DNA of 64,000 nt, taken from NCBI GenBank assembly GCA_965205965.1, contig CBDBHT010000007.1, positions 1,054,001 to 1,118,000 on the forward strand, read 5' to 3'. Both the position numbers and the translations under genes were made by a program. The DNA is from Bin55 sp965205965 (GTDB lineage: Bacteria; Pseudomonadota; Gammaproteobacteria; Pseudomonadales; Azotimanducaceae). Of the stretch, positions 8,882-18,785 are shown piece by piece. Under the pieces are notes generated by a model. The model saw nothing but the letters and a program-made list of their open reading frames with translations, searched no databases and had not been told where the DNA came from. Each line of letters starts with the position of its first letter. Position 1 is the stretch's first letter.

Positions 8882-9667
8882 TAGAACCCCAATCGCTTCG
8901 TCATCAGAAAGGTGCTTGGACCCGTACTTGCAGAGTGCTTGGTGCTCCGGGAAAACCGCTATTTCTGCGAGGCGTTGCGGATCATCTAGATAGTGATGAT
9001 AAGGGAGCCGAACACCCTCATGCGGGTATGAAGAGGTGATATTGCGTGCCCAAATTGCCCCTTCGGCGTATTTCTTGGCCACCTCGGGCGTGACGTTGTC
9101 GTAGAACAACTCCTCTCCTACTTTGACAATACGGGATACTCCGATCATCACATAGCGTGGGACCTCTTCCTCCGACAACGGGTTAGAGTAGTTGGTGTAA
9201 TAGAAGATTAAATTGTTGCCGCAGTCCTGCCTGATGGGCTCGAAAAACTCGAGGGACAATTTTCTCCTGCAGTTGTTGTCATAATAGCCGGAGGTCCTCA
9301 CATCATCAGCGTACATGGCCTCATAGGGCCAGATGCATACTGTGGCCGGCGGAAGTGCCCATTCTCGACGTTTGGCTCCATCGAAGAAAAAGTCGGGCGG
9401 ATTGGAGGCTGCCTGAGCACCCTCAAGGCCAAATGCGTTGTAGCTGTAACTGCATGGCGGAATGTAACCTTTGAGTGCCATTCCCGCACATCCAGCGTTA
9501 CGCTTCTCAATTGTGAGGTCACGCTCGCGAGCGATCACGTCGCCAGGGTGGGATTTCCACCCTACACAGTAGGTATTCTCTTCTGGCTTCTTGCATACGG
9601 CTCCATTCCAGCCATCGTTATGCCAGGCAAGTCGAGCTGTGACGTGAGTAGGCACTATTATCTCCAC
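8873..9667 (-). pseudogene. N-terminal part of a large unidentified protein, truncated by IS630
   Basis: From GTG 9667 the frame encodes 264 residues and ends inside the IS630 terminal repeat, where the last residues (VLVV) and the stop are IS-derived. The preserved part is rich in Cys and Trp (ARLAWHNDGWNG, NTYCVGWKSH, PPCSYSYNAFG) and has a hydrophobic/polar alternation typical of a folded N-terminal domain. A similar N-terminal domain precedes helicase or nuclease modules in some large bacterial proteins as I recall, but the rest is missing here. The start overlaps the end of a short upstream frame (9658-9876), so it may have been the second gene of a transcript. Non-functional as it stands. 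Confidence 0.55.
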
Positions 9668-9876
9668 TTTCTGACGGTTCTTGGCAGGGCATTAGCAGCG
9701 CAGAACTCCCTTGCCAGCCTTGAAGGAGAGAGGCCGTCAAGGCTGTGATGTCGACGCTCTTGCCCGTCCCAGAGTGCCTCGAACGCTGCTTTGAACCGCG
9801 GTCTCCTCCTCGACTTTCGACAGGGAGGCACGGATGCGACGTTAGACATGATGGAAATGTTCAACTCTTTGCACAA
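9658..9876 (-). CDS. Small basic hypothetical ORF upstream of the truncated gene
   Basis: A 72-codon frame with a GTG start, or 63 codons from the inner ATG in ISIMSNVAS. It is rich in Arg and overlaps the start of the 9667 gene by about 10 bp. The overlap suggests translational coupling, but the product (FKAAFEALWDGQERRHHSLD, then PSRLAREFCAANALP) matches no family I know. The ISNCY element begins about 30 bp upstream and has probably removed the native promoter. Confidence 0.3.
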   Translation of the reverse strand: MCKELNISIMSNVASVPPCRKSRRRPRFKAAFEALWDGQERRHHSLDGLSPSRLAREFCAANALPRTVRKWR

Positions 9877-9905
9877 CTCGTTCCTTTTTCAAGATAAGTA
9901 TATCT

Positions 9906-11727
9906 AGTGTCTGCGGGAAAACCCCATTTTACGATGGGTTTAAGCCACGTGATGGTATCCGCCGCTCAGGGGATCATGTTGATTTAGGAGATGTACGACG
10001 GGTCATCCGCCCATCGGGGCTCCAAAAGTGCGGATGATGTTCTCCTGCTCGCTTTCGGGGCGTGCGGCGTCCGTCCCGAGGGGCGGGAAGGATGGATATT
10101 GAGGATGGGGACGGCTAGGCCGCCAAACGATAGGGTGGTGCGTGCGTGCGATGGGACCGCCGCGCCGCCCGTTGCTGCAGCAAGCGTCCGAGTCGGTGCA
10201 GGTTGGCTGCGAGAATCGAGATACCCACGGTGCGTTCGAAGCCTGCCCGGCCATGCGTGCGCACCCGGTCCAAGCCATGACTTTCCAACGCATGGATCGC
10301 CGATTCCACGCCCGGATGCCGCCGGCGGCGCGCCACGAACGATGCTTTACCTTCCCGAGCTCGGCTGGCCTCCGTGCCTCGCCCCTTCGCGGGCAACGCG
10401 ACGTGCTCCAGCACCGCGGCCAGCTGCTGTTGGTTGGCGGGGCTGTGGAACCCCCGGTCGAAACTGCATCCGCGCAACTCCGGATACTGTGCCTGGCATG
10501 CCGCCACCAGCGGAACCCCCACGTCCACATCGCCGCCATGCCACTGCAAGTGCCAACCCAGGATGAACTGATGTTGATCTTCCAGCACCGTCAGGGGAAC
10601 CCCCAGCTCCACCGGCCGGCCGGCCTTGCCCTTCATGATCCAGCGCGTATGCGGCTCGAACAGCGAGAACAGTTTCTCCTCGTGCGGGATCGTTTCCCCT
10701 TCCAGCACGCGACGGCGGATCTGATCCTGCAAACGCACCGAGCAGGCGTGAAACCAGCGCCATCGCGACAGCTGCGCCGGCGACACCGAGCCCTCCGGCA
10801 ATCCTTCCAGCTCCTCCAGCGTGTCGCCCAGACGCCCCGTCAGATCGCCGCACAGGGTCAACCACGCCGCCACCGCCTTCGGGCGTCGGCACCACAACCG
10901 CGCACGGCTCACCCGTTGATAGCCCTGCCGAACCTGGCTCCGCCAGTACTGCCCCTGCCGCCATCCCGACACCTCATGCGATCCGCAACAGACCGAAACC
11001 TCCGTCAGCAGCACCCGCATCGCATCCCACAGCAGGTTCACGTCCGTCGGGTAATGCACGTCCGTCTCCACTACGAACGAGTCAACCCGACCGTCCAAGG
11101 CGGTGCCAGGGGGCTTTCCCGCCACCGCATGACCCTCCCGTACCAGCAGCGCATTCAATTCCTGTAGCAACGCCGGTGTCACCAGCGACACGTTGTCCTG
11201 CAAGGTGCGCACCGAGTACGTCCAGTCATCCAGAAACCCATGCTGCAGCATCTTCCGTACCACCTGGTGATGGTTCACCAACTCCCCCAGACGGTCGTAG
11301 TCGCAATTCAAACCCTGCTTGAGCACCGCCATCACCAGAACCCGCCAGAGCGTCATCCCCGGCCGACCGTTCTCCGGATCCCGATCCGCTGTCACATGGC
11401 AACCCAGTAACCCTTCCAATTCCTCCCGACACGACACGTACAGATGCTGCAATCCCAACAGCAACGCCGGAATGTCATCCCGTGATTTCACATTAATCCT
11501 GATCTCACCGATCGGCGTCTCATCCAACCGCAAGGCATGCTCGAAACGTCTCATGATCGCTGCTCTCCCAACGAAGATCCGCACAGAACCCCCCTGAAAC
11601 CCCTAAAAAAGCCCATTTCAACGCCTCCAACGGCAATCTTCACCCGTAGCATTTTAGCTCAAAATACCCTCCCATGCCACAATAATCAGCACTTTGATAC
11701 AATCATCAGGGTTTTCGCACAGACACT
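9906..11727 (-). mobile_element. ISNCY-type insertion sequence (complete)
   Basis: A 1822-bp element whose ends are imperfect inverted repeats: AGTGTCTGCGGGAAAACCCC from 9906 and, on the other strand from 11727, AGTGTCTGTGCGAAAACCCT. The 4-bp sequence ATCT flanks both sides (9902-9905 and 11728-11731), consistent with a target duplication. It carries one long intact transposase gene. It sits directly upstream of the truncated 9667 gene. Confidence 0.82.
10115..11554 (-). CDS. ISNCY-family transposase
   Basis: About 479 residues from the ATG at 11554 (MRRFEHALRLDETPIGEI). An N-terminal helix-rich segment (WRVLVMAVLKQGLNCDYDRL) precedes a DDE-type core: D in TALDGRVDSFVVETDVHYP, D in GCSFDRGFHSP and E in HPGVESAIHALESHG, followed by GISILAANLHRLGRLL. 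Length and motif order match the ISNCY transposases (GTALDGRV and ETDVHYPTD are characteristic). The frame is unbroken. Long open frames on the opposite strand are shadows caused by the high GC content. Confidence 0.9.
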   Translation of the reverse strand: MRRFEHALRLDETPIGEIRINVKSRDDIPALLLGLQHLYVSCREELEGLLGCHVTADRDPENGRPGMTLWRVLVMAVLKQGLNCDYDRLGELVNHHQVVRKMLQHGFLDDWTYSVRTLQDNVSLVTPALLQELNALLVREGHAVAGKPPGTALDGRVDSFVVETDVHYPTDVNLLWDAMRVLLTEVSVCCGSHEVSGWRQGQYWRSQVRQGYQRVSRARLWCRRPKAVAAWLTLCGDLTGRLGDTLEELEGLPEGSVSPAQLSRWRWFHACSVRLQDQIRRRVLEGETIPHEEKLFSLFEPHTRWIMKGKAGRPVELGVPLTVLEDQHQFILGWHLQWHGGDVDVGVPLVAACQAQYPELRGCSFDRGFHSPANQQQLAAVLEHVALPAKGRGTEASRAREGKASFVARRRRHPGVESAIHALESHGLDRVRTHGRAGFERTVGISILAANLHRLGRLLQQRAARRSHRTHAPPYRLAA

Positions 11728-11731
11728 ATCT

Positions 11732-12197
11732 ATAATATACTATCATTTACTAAAAGATTTAATCGTTCTAGTAATCGACTGCGGACCGCTCATCTCAATC
11801 CCACGAGTGCCGACAGGGTCCCGCCTTCGGGCAAAACGGCTCGATTCGATTGGCCATGCTGAAAAGATCAATAATCTCTTATGAGTGATCAGAAGGCGGT
11901 ATTGCACCGACCGATCCGGCGCATTTCGCTTCCCCAACGGGTTATGTTTCCGACGTTTTCCAAGATATTTTCCATGTTGCTGTCAGCCAAGCACCCTACT
12001 CCCGTTGAGCCGCCGCAAGTTGAGAGTACCAAGCAGACCAAGAATCATCCATCCTGCACCTTTTCTAGACAGCGAACGCTAAGACACCAGAACCCCAGCA
12101 TGTTCTTGATCCAGCCGATCGGTGCTTCCGTCAACCCGCGTATGCCGCACCGCGCCTTGCGCGCCCGAGTGAGACGTATCCTGCAATTCCGTTTCCA
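11732..12197. other. Gene-free stretch between ISNCY and an IS1380 scar
   Basis: About 470 bp. A 119-codon plus-strand frame (11881-12240) exists, but it runs straight through the IS1380 end sequence, has no clear ribosome-binding site and matches nothing I recognise. It is probably decayed IS1380 interior plus unrelated sequence. Confidence 0.35.
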
Positions 12198-12242
12198 AAA
12201 ATGGCCCCATCTCACACCACTCATGCAATATTCGGGCTAGAG
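12198..12242 (+). mobile_element. IS1380-type 3' end scar
   Basis: The run CCATCTCACACCACTCATGC followed by AATATTCGGGCTAG is the best preserved solo copy of the IS1380-type 3' terminus, which is also found at 2594 and 44712 (inverted), 2447 and 18866. No matching 5' end is nearby. It lies 12 bp beyond the stop codon of the NACHT gene, so the insertion or its deletion trimmed DNA up to that gene's end. Confidence 0.65.
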
Positions 12243-12254
12243 AACTAGGTCACT

Positions 12255-14522
12255 CTATTTTTTGAGCTCGTCTATAAGCTCCGGTAAAGTCTTAGATTGT
12301 TGCATCGATTTTTCTATTTTTTTCATAGAAACGGCTAACTTATATCGGCGTTGGTGCCTTCCACCACCCCGAAAGGGTATTGTTTCAATGATTCCATCCT
12401 TAACCAAAGACGGGAGAACTTCGTTTATAAAAAGATTCGCGTCACTTCCCATTTTTTTCTTCAAAACATTTTCGTTGATCTGAGTAGAACGCATGAATGC
12501 TCGCAATGCTCGAACAGCAATTAATTTTATCTTGTCATGCGGCTCATCCAGCTCATTCGTACTACGTTCAGGCATATCGACATCAAAATCGAACCCCATT
12601 TGGGTCATCATTTTTTTTATGTACTGCGGGTCGAACTCTTGGTCTTGATTACCACTAGCTAGGTCTACGATACTCATCACCTTACAATCAGAAAACTTGC
12701 AATTCTCGATTTGGCATGCTCCTAATTCGATTCTCTCAAATTCGCACGAGTTGAACGTGATCTCGCGTAAGGTCGAATTGCTGGTTGCCGTCGGTGAGAA
12801 ATAGCAATTTTGAAACATCATTTTAGAAAACCTCTTTTCTCGGAGAGCATCGGGGGGGAAAAGAAGATTCGTGGCTGTACTCGTCATCGGTTCTTGTAAT
12901 TCGTCGTGTAAAGCCAAATACAGATTCGACGCATTTGCGTTCACATATGAGCTTTTTAAATGCGTCTCGCCGATAGCCCTCACCTTTTCACCAATGTCCC
13001 AAAGATTTTGTCCTTCGCGCCGAAGTCTTTCAACCGCGGCCTCAATCGATCGTATCGGTAACATGGCTATTTGTAAGAATGCTTCAGAATCCAGTGCATC
13101 TTGAGCTATCTCTTTGGCTAAAGCCTGCCCAAGATAGAAGAGTCTGAAGTCTTCATGATCGAATGTGATTCCTTTCCGTTGATGGCCGGTTGAGATTAGA
13201 AGAGCATGTTGATGTACCCTCTCTTGGATCTGACGAGCAACAACTGGGCTTTTCCGTTTTTCATCTGAATACATCTCCGCAAGAAGGGAAATGATTTCTT
13301 CACTTAACTCCTCGGTACCATTAATCCACATTTCTCGAGAGATACTGGTTAATAGTTCATGGTGTTCATCGACTGCAAGTAGTGGCTCTGCTGCACCGAT
13401 GTTCCCAGGTCTGTAGGTCCATTTCGTGAATGCCTCTCGCTCGACGATCGTATTGACGAAATGGAAAAAGTAGTCTTCTGGATGTTGACCAAGTTTACTA
13501 AGGAGATCAGATACTTTCCCCTTGGCAGCGACTTCTATTAACCGACCAGCTAAAACCGCTCTCGTAAGCATAGGATGTGAGGGACTTAGTCGCTCCAAAA
13601 CGCGACCATATATTTCTTCGCCATTTATTAGATTGCTTTTTTGAGCGTAATCCAAAAATTTTTCCTTGGTCCATCTCGCTAGTGAGAGCCTTGAAAAATC
13701 AGCCGAGCCCATACTTCCGAAGCTGTCGTACAACTTAGCTTGTGCTGCAAGGCTCTTAATCTCGAAATATGCTTTTCTAGCTGCGACTAGTAGTCTCCCA
13801 TCCCCATCCAGTTGACTGATCACTCGTCCTAGTGAAGATGCTCCCTCTCCTGAAGATCGTTCCTCAAACACCTCCTCAAAACCGTCTAATGCAGGAACTA
13901 TCACATTGAGCCTTACCAGCTCTACAAAAGCCTGATAATAGAGCATAAATCGATATTGATTTGACATTTCTGCAACTACGACATCATCGAGTCGCATAAA
14001 CGGTCGTCCTCCGAGCGCGATGGGCACCAAAAGCCAACTTGACTGTTTTTTCTGATACTCTGCTGCCTTGAGGCGCGCCAAGTAATTTATTGTGGTTGTT
14101 TTCCCTTCTCCTGCGTCACTTGTTAGGTAAAGGATAGATGATACTCCTGCTGGCTGGCTCGATAACTTGTCATTTAGGGTTTTAACGACATCAGATTCAG
14201 GATGATCAGTCTCAGATGGGTCCTTATCTAAATCATCTAAAAGGTAGCCATCTGGAACAACAAAACACTTCTCCTCAGGCACATAGTCGAGAATTCTTTG
14301 TGCAAGCTGGTCGATTCGAGCGACGCGCCGTACGATCCAGTCGTAAGCTCGAATTGGCTTTCCATCGTTTTCACATACATATAAATCTCCCTCACGACTG
14401 GAGAGAGATGCCTCAATTACGTCCTCTCTTACCTGCACAAGAAGCTGATTACCATCCCAATCTATATCAGCCGGTGTATCAGCGAATGCAGAGATGGCAC
14501 GTGTAAAATCCTTCCTATTCAT
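12255..14522 (-). CDS. NACHT/STAND-type NTPase with pentapeptide-like and winged-helix-like C-terminus
   Basis: A 755-residue protein. Residues 1-110 form an N-terminal domain of unknown type. A P-loop NTPase follows, with Walker A DAGEGKTT at 136-143 and a NACHT-like Walker B VPALDGFEEV near 209-218. A helical arm follows (RWTKEKFLDYA, LSPSHPMLTRAVLAGRL). A short pentapeptide-like segment (FSKMMFQNCYF, CEFERIELGACQIENCKF) precedes a C-terminal domain resembling a winged helix (KDGIIETIPFRGGGRHQRRY). The architecture is shared with the NACHT gene at 42158-44521. STAND NTPases of this sort often sense phage proteins and trigger abortive responses (Avs-like), but the sensor and effector assignment is inference. 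A divergent HslV-like protease gene starts 275 bp away, with a MITE between them. Confidence 0.8.
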   Translation of the reverse strand: MNRKDFTRAISAFADTPADIDWDGNQLLVQVREDVIEASLSSREGDLYVCENDGKPIRAYDWIVRRVARIDQLAQRILDYVPEEKCFVVPDGYLLDDLDKDPSETDHPESDVVKTLNDKLSSQPAGVSSILYLTSDAGEGKTTTINYLARLKAAEYQKKQSSWLLVPIALGGRPFMRLDDVVVAEMSNQYRFMLYYQAFVELVRLNVIVPALDGFEEVFEERSSGEGASSLGRVISQLDGDGRLLVAARKAYFEIKSLAAQAKLYDSFGSMGSADFSRLSLARWTKEKFLDYAQKSNLINGEEIYGRVLERLSPSHPMLTRAVLAGRLIEVAAKGKVSDLLSKLGQHPEDYFFHFVNTIVEREAFTKWTYRPGNIGAAEPLLAVDEHHELLTSISREMWINGTEELSEEIISLLAEMYSDEKRKSPVVARQIQERVHQHALLISTGHQRKGITFDHEDFRLFYLGQALAKEIAQDALDSEAFLQIAMLPIRSIEAAVERLRREGQNLWDIGEKVRAIGETHLKSSYVNANASNLYLALHDELQEPMTSTATNLLFPPDALREKRFSKMMFQNCYFSPTATSNSTLREITFNSCEFERIELGACQIENCKFSDCKVMSIVDLASGNQDQEFDPQYIKKMMTQMGFDFDVDMPERSTNELDEPHDKIKLIAVRALRAFMRSTQINENVLKKKMGSDANLFINEVLPSLVKDGIIETIPFRGGGRHQRRYKLAVSMKKIEKSMQQSKTLPELIDELKK

Positions 14523-14568
14523 GGCACTCCTTTTGAGTTAGGTTGGGGTACACGAATTATAGGCAATT

Positions 14569-14679
14569 GGATACCTCTATTTTACTTGAAATAAACGATA
14601 GTAAGCATTTCTTATATTTTAAAAATCATCTACTTGTATAGATCAAGATTTGTCGAAATAGCAGTAAATAGAGGTATTC
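14569..14679. repeat. MITE-like element, family A, between divergent genes
   Basis: A 111-bp copy with ends GGATACCTCTATTTTACT and the inverted AGTAAATAGAGGTATTC. It occupies most of the 275-bp space between the divergent NACHT NTPase and protease-like genes, so it probably contributes to or disrupts their promoters. The interior is very AT-rich. Confidence 0.75.
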
Positions 14680-14796
14680 ATGTGAGGTATAAGTGTATGA
14701 TTTTTATACTGGCTACGACCTTTTCAACACAGTCCACCCGCATTACCTAAGGACCCAAAGACTGAAAGGCAGTGATAGAGAAGAGTTGAAAAGACA

Positions 14797-15510
14797 TTGA
14801 CTGTGATATTTCATACAAACGTAGGTGCTCCATTGTTGGGTGGTGACATGTTGCTGTCAGTTCCTTGGACTCCTAATACTTTCACAAATTTGCGATTACC
14901 ATCCCAACCACACGGTATAACGACTCAGTCGCAGAAACTACCTGAATATGTTCCTATAAAAATGAGGAGAAAAGTATTCCTAGTGAACGATCGCCTAGCA
15001 GTAGGTGTTGCTGGACAAGTTATGCTTATTCGACCGTTTTTAAAGGAGATGAAGCGAACATTTGCTAACAGGGAAGAATTTGCGTGTGCCGATGTAATGA
15101 ACGTCTTGGACAAACACGAGTCTCGTGAAATGGGTGCGATTTTGTTATTGAAAGCTAAAGATTGGAGTGGTTCTCTAATTCATACCGATTCCGAAACAAT
15201 TGACACCAAGCGGTTCGGGAAAGTCATCTCCATTGGAACAGGTGCACAGAACATTATTAGTCAGGTACAAGAACTTGACAAGTATGAATATGGCTTATCT
15301 CAACCATCCGACGGAGATACTGAATTTCCCGAATTTCCAATGCTCTGCCAAAATCTGATGCTACTTGCAAACATTTACTGGCGTGAATTCCTTTCACCAG
15401 ACAATATTTTTGAGTCTTGGGGCAGCGCATACGATCTCATCTATGAAAATTCGGATAGAGCATTTCAATATCTCACAGAATATACGATCTTTTTTGGCGA
15501 TATGATCTAG
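14797..15510 (+). CDS. HslV/proteasome-like Ntn hydrolase candidate (frame broken near 15495)
   Basis: The frame opens with TTG 14797, giving Met-Thr. Removal of Met would expose a Thr nucleophile (TVIFHTNVGAPLLGGD). The spacing Thr1 to Asp16 in GGD, then a basic RRKVFLVND and LAVGVAGQV, parallels HslV and proteasome beta subunits, which have Thr1, Asp17, Lys33 and a following G-aG turn. I infer an N-terminal-nucleophile threonine peptidase. The frame stops at 15510 soon after a run of six T (15490-15495), and the C-terminal part continues in another frame. It is divergent from the NACHT NTPase. An ATPase plus a compartment-type protease is a suggestive pair, but no experiment links them. Confidence 0.55.
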   Translation: MTVIFHTNVGAPLLGGDMLLSVPWTPNTFTNLRLPSQPHGITTQSQKLPEYVPIKMRRKVFLVNDRLAVGVAGQVMLIRPFLKEMKRTFANREEFACADVMNVLDKHESREMGAILLLKAKDWSGSLIHTDSETIDTKRFGKVISIGTGAQNIISQVQELDKYEYGLSQPSDGDTEFPEFPMLCQNLMLLANIYWREFLSPDNIFESWGSAYDLIYENSDRAFQYLTEYTIFFGDMI

Positions 15511-15905
15511 AACAATCTGATAGTGGAATCCAGTTAGTAAATCTGCTGAAATACGAACGACGCCTCGATGCTTCACTTATTTCAATCTTGGTTGATGGAC
15601 AGTTGAATTTTTTTGCTTCTAAGGACATTACTGCTTCTGATAAAGTTATGTCGTTAAAGGTTGGTGGGGAGAATTTCACAATGAACTCGAACGTTCACAT
15701 ATCCATTTTCCTTGTTTGTAGAGGAGATAAATATGCACGCCCTCTTATACAGATAGATGGACTTGATCCAGCTAAGAAAGCTAAACAAACCGTGTTTAGT
15801 TGGTTTGATGAATCAAAACGATTATGTGTTGCGTTTCATAGTGAACACGTTAAATGGGTAGAAGAACTTATTATTGAATATTCAAAGCGTCTAAATTTCA
15901 ATTAG
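15483..15905 (+). pseudogene. C-terminal part of the Ntn-hydrolase-like gene, in a shifted frame
   Basis: This frame is open from upstream of 15483 and encodes YDLEQSDSGIQLVNLLKYER through ELIIEYSKRLNFN, ending with TAG at 15903-15905. It overlaps the upstream frame at the T6 run, and one extra T would join them into a protein of about 370 residues. The downstream part keeps a sensible composition (VDGQLNFFASKD, SDKVMSLKVGGENF), so the break is recent, a sequencing error or programmed. IS630 element B inserted 7 bp after the stop. Confidence 0.6.
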
Positions 15906-15912
15906 TTCCCTA

Positions 15913-17139
15913 GTAGCCCACCTCCATTGGATTGATAGGTTAGTAGAGTATGATAGGTGTTTTCGGATGTCCCGATGAACAAGGAAAGTTCTGGATGACT
16001 AGCAAGAGGTATCGGGTGAAGTTGACGGCGGAGGAACGCGAAGAGTTGAAAGCACTCACGACGAAGGGTCGGGTATCAGCCCGGAAGCAGACGCATGGGC
16101 GTATTCTGTTGCAGTGCGATGAATGTCGGGAGGATGGCGGACGGACGGTGAGATTGCGGAGGCCCTGGGCATTGGGGTAGCGACGGTAGCGCGAGTGCGT
16201 CGGCGTTGTGTGGAGGAGGGACTGGCGGCGGCTCTGAACCGGAAGGAGCAGTTGAACCGGCGGGCGAAGGTTCTGGATGGGGAGGCGGAAGCTCGGCTGG
16301 TGGCGATCGCCTGCGGCGATCCCCCGGAGGGCTACGCGCGGTGGTCGTTGCGCTTGCTCGCGGATCGCTTTTGGTGGAGTGCGAGATCGTGGATGGCGTG
16401 AGTCGGGAGACGGTTCGTCGTACGCTAAAAAAAATGATCTTAAACCGTGGTTGAAGCAATGCTGGTGCATTCCCCCGAAGTCGGATGCGCAGTTTGCGTG
16501 CGCCATGGAGGACATCCTGGAGGTGTATCATCGGGAATATCAGGACGATGAGGTGCTGGTGTGCATGGACGAGACCAATCGGCAGCAGATGAAGGAAGTG
16601 CGGGTTCCGCGGCCGGCCGAACCCGGAACGCCCGCGACGTACGACTATGCGTACGAACGCAACGGTGTAAGCAACCTGTTTATGCTGTTCGCACCACTGG
16701 AAGGTTGGCGACGCGTGGACGTGACGAAGCAACGCACGAAACTCGACTGGGCACGGCAGATCCAACGGTTGGTGGACGAAGACTACCCGGATAAGTGTAT
16801 CGTGCTGGTCATGGACAACTTAAACACGCATGCTCCGGCTTCGTTCTACGAGGCGTTCGAGCCGGCGGCCGAGGCGCGGCGCATCGCCGAGCGTCTGGAG
16901 ATCCACTATACGCCCAAGCACGGCAGCTGGCTGAACATGGCCGAGATTGAGATCGGTGCGATGGTCGGCCAATGCCTGAACCGTCGTCTGCCCGACCGCG
17001 AAACCCTACGCCGTGAAGTCGATGCTTGGCAGGAGCGAAGGAACCGCGAAGCCGTGCGAGTGGACTGGCGATTCACGACCGCCGACGCACGAAACAAACT
17101 GAAATCACTTTACCCATCAATACAAAAGTGATGGCCTAC
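15913..17139 (+). mobile_element. IS630-family element B (degenerate)
   Basis: A 1227-bp element with inner ends GTAGCCCACCTCC and the inverted GTAGGCCATCAC, flanked by TA at 15911-15912 and 17140-17141. Precise removal gives CTAG. The transposase has two extra frame breaks besides the usual A8 slip, so this copy is probably dead. Confidence 0.82.
15993..17131 (+). pseudogene. IS630-family transposase, multiple frameshifts
   Basis: The product starts MTSKRYRVKLTAEEREEL, changes frame near 16140 (to WRTDGEIAEALGIGVATV), changes again near 16360 and uses an A8 run at about 16427 before the catalytic part. The DDE residues themselves are preserved: D in LVCMDETNRQ, D in LVMDNLNTHAP and E in NMAEIEIGAM. 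It is clearly related to element A (KLDWARQIQRL, YTPKHGSWLN). The two indels outside the A8 site argue for a pseudogene. Confidence 0.82.
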
Positions 17140-17374
17140 TAGTCATTCATTGGGGATCGTCTTCAAGCCATTATGATAAGCTTCGTACCAATACTTTTGG
17201 ACGAAGAATCCCGATAATGAAGGTGAATTTCGCTATATGTTGCCTTGCTCTCGTCAAGGTTTTGGTATCATTTTTCATTGCGCAGGAGTGCGAAACTTTA
17301 TCTGGAGTAGCATTTGAGTTGCGAAAGAAGGGGTGCCCCTTGCTGATCAGTTTGCTTGACCTGCGCCTGTGATC

Positions 17375-18355
17375 ATGACACTAACTAGCCGTATCCCAGA
17401 TTTGGATATGCCCAAGGATGGACTGGGTGTCTTATACGCGAGACCAAACTTGGAAATGAACCGTATATGTATTCCCGAAAGAGAAGTACCTGGCGACCTA
17501 CGTGAAAAGTATTGGATTGACAAGGTAAGAAACTACAAACCTACAAAAGGACCTTGTCATGTAGAAGTTAGATTCCAGTTACCTGTCGAACGCGAAGATT
17601 TCGGTAGGACAAGGAATGATTCTGTGAATGGCTTCGGTTACTCCGTAGGCATCAGTACTTCGGGAATCGAGACGTCCATGGACTGGTTCGAGGTCGTCGA
17701 GGTTTTTACAACGGTCCCTCCTAAAGATGTGCAGTCATTCATGAAGCATATAAACGAACTTCCAGTGAAATCTGGATTTGATGTGCGGAGATTCCTTGAT
17801 AAGCTGAATCTTGACATGCCGAAAGGGATGGACCAGTGCCGCGCAGCGGACAAAGTTCTGCAGGCAGTAGAAAGAAAACTCTGCCATACCCCCTACAAAA
17901 TTACGAAGGACGCTTATGGATATGGGACATTGGTTGTAGGTCTTCCTCTCTGGTTCGCAACACCCCCTTTAAACTCGCTCAGGCACGAGAACACATTAGA
18001 TGATTTCATGAACCGCACCTCAATCGGCTTGAACTTGATTAGGGAACGTCAGTTGAGTAAAAAATATTGTCCATTTCAACGCGTCGTCGGCGTGTGGGAC
18101 TGCACGCGAGAAGCCATGCGACATTGGGTCTTGCAGGCAAACCTAGCTGTATATGATGATCCCGCTAATCTAACTTTGACAAATCCGTTCAAATGGACAC
18201 CATGGGTTCAAACCTTGACGGACGTTACGACAAGTCAGTACAAGGAACTTCCAAGTTGCACATTCATCCTGCAATGCAAATGCAGGTGGAAGAAAGCACG
18301 ATTCATGCATGTGCCTCCGGTAGTTGCAGAACTGGAGAAAAATCTCGCAGGCTGA
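17375..18355 (+). CDS. Hypothetical protein, 326 aa
   Basis: A long intact frame with balanced composition and good codon structure; not assigned to any family. Conspicuous blocks are LGVLYARPNLEMNRICIPER, KYWIDKVRNYKPTKGPCHVE and TPPLNSLRHENTLDDFMNRT. It has no signal peptide, no membrane segment and no visible nucleotide-binding or nuclease motif. The ATG at 17375 is preferred over GTG two codons earlier; neither has a strong ribosome-binding site. It stands alone between IS630 B and a decayed region within the defence island, so a role there is only a guess. Confidence 0.6.
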   Translation: MTLTSRIPDLDMPKDGLGVLYARPNLEMNRICIPEREVPGDLREKYWIDKVRNYKPTKGPCHVEVRFQLPVEREDFGRTRNDSVNGFGYSVGISTSGIETSMDWFEVVEVFTTVPPKDVQSFMKHINELPVKSGFDVRRFLDKLNLDMPKGMDQCRAADKVLQAVERKLCHTPYKITKDAYGYGTLVVGLPLWFATPPLNSLRHENTLDDFMNRTSIGLNLIRERQLSKKYCPFQRVVGVWDCTREAMRHWVLQANLAVYDDPANLTLTNPFKWTPWVQTLTDVTTSQYKELPSCTFILQCKCRWKKARFMHVPPVVAELEKNLAG

Positions 18356-18785
18356 AAGATTCTATACATGAGAATGCAAGCAACAAAGCCATGCACAAAT
18401 TGATATTCTTCTTACTAAAAGTCAGGTATTTCACCAAACTACATGGTATCGTTGGACTTAAACGGTGGATATTGTTGAGGCTATCGCCAGGCAAACAATT
18501 GTCTTTATTAGCCAAGAGATACCGAAGTCGCTGTCTCTACGCGGCAAGCTTAATATGTCTAAAAGCCCGGAAGAGAGCGCGTTGAACCTGAATTGGGCGG
18601 AAGTTGCTGATACTGACTTATTAGTAGGGAAGGATTTCTGGAGTGGTAATAAGAAGGGTTCATCTTGCTGTCCAGACCGCTGGCTGGTTGCTTAATACAT
18701 CCGCCTCCAATTGCGCCTTCTTTAGTACAAGTGCCTATTGAGTGGAAATGAAAATCCTATATCTTTTAAATTAGTTTGAATTCTC

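Noticed and set aside
10142..11167. 341-codon plus-strand frame opposite the ISNCY transposase
   Set aside because: High Arg/Pro/His content and perfect overlap with a conserved transposase on the other strand; a GC-driven shadow frame.
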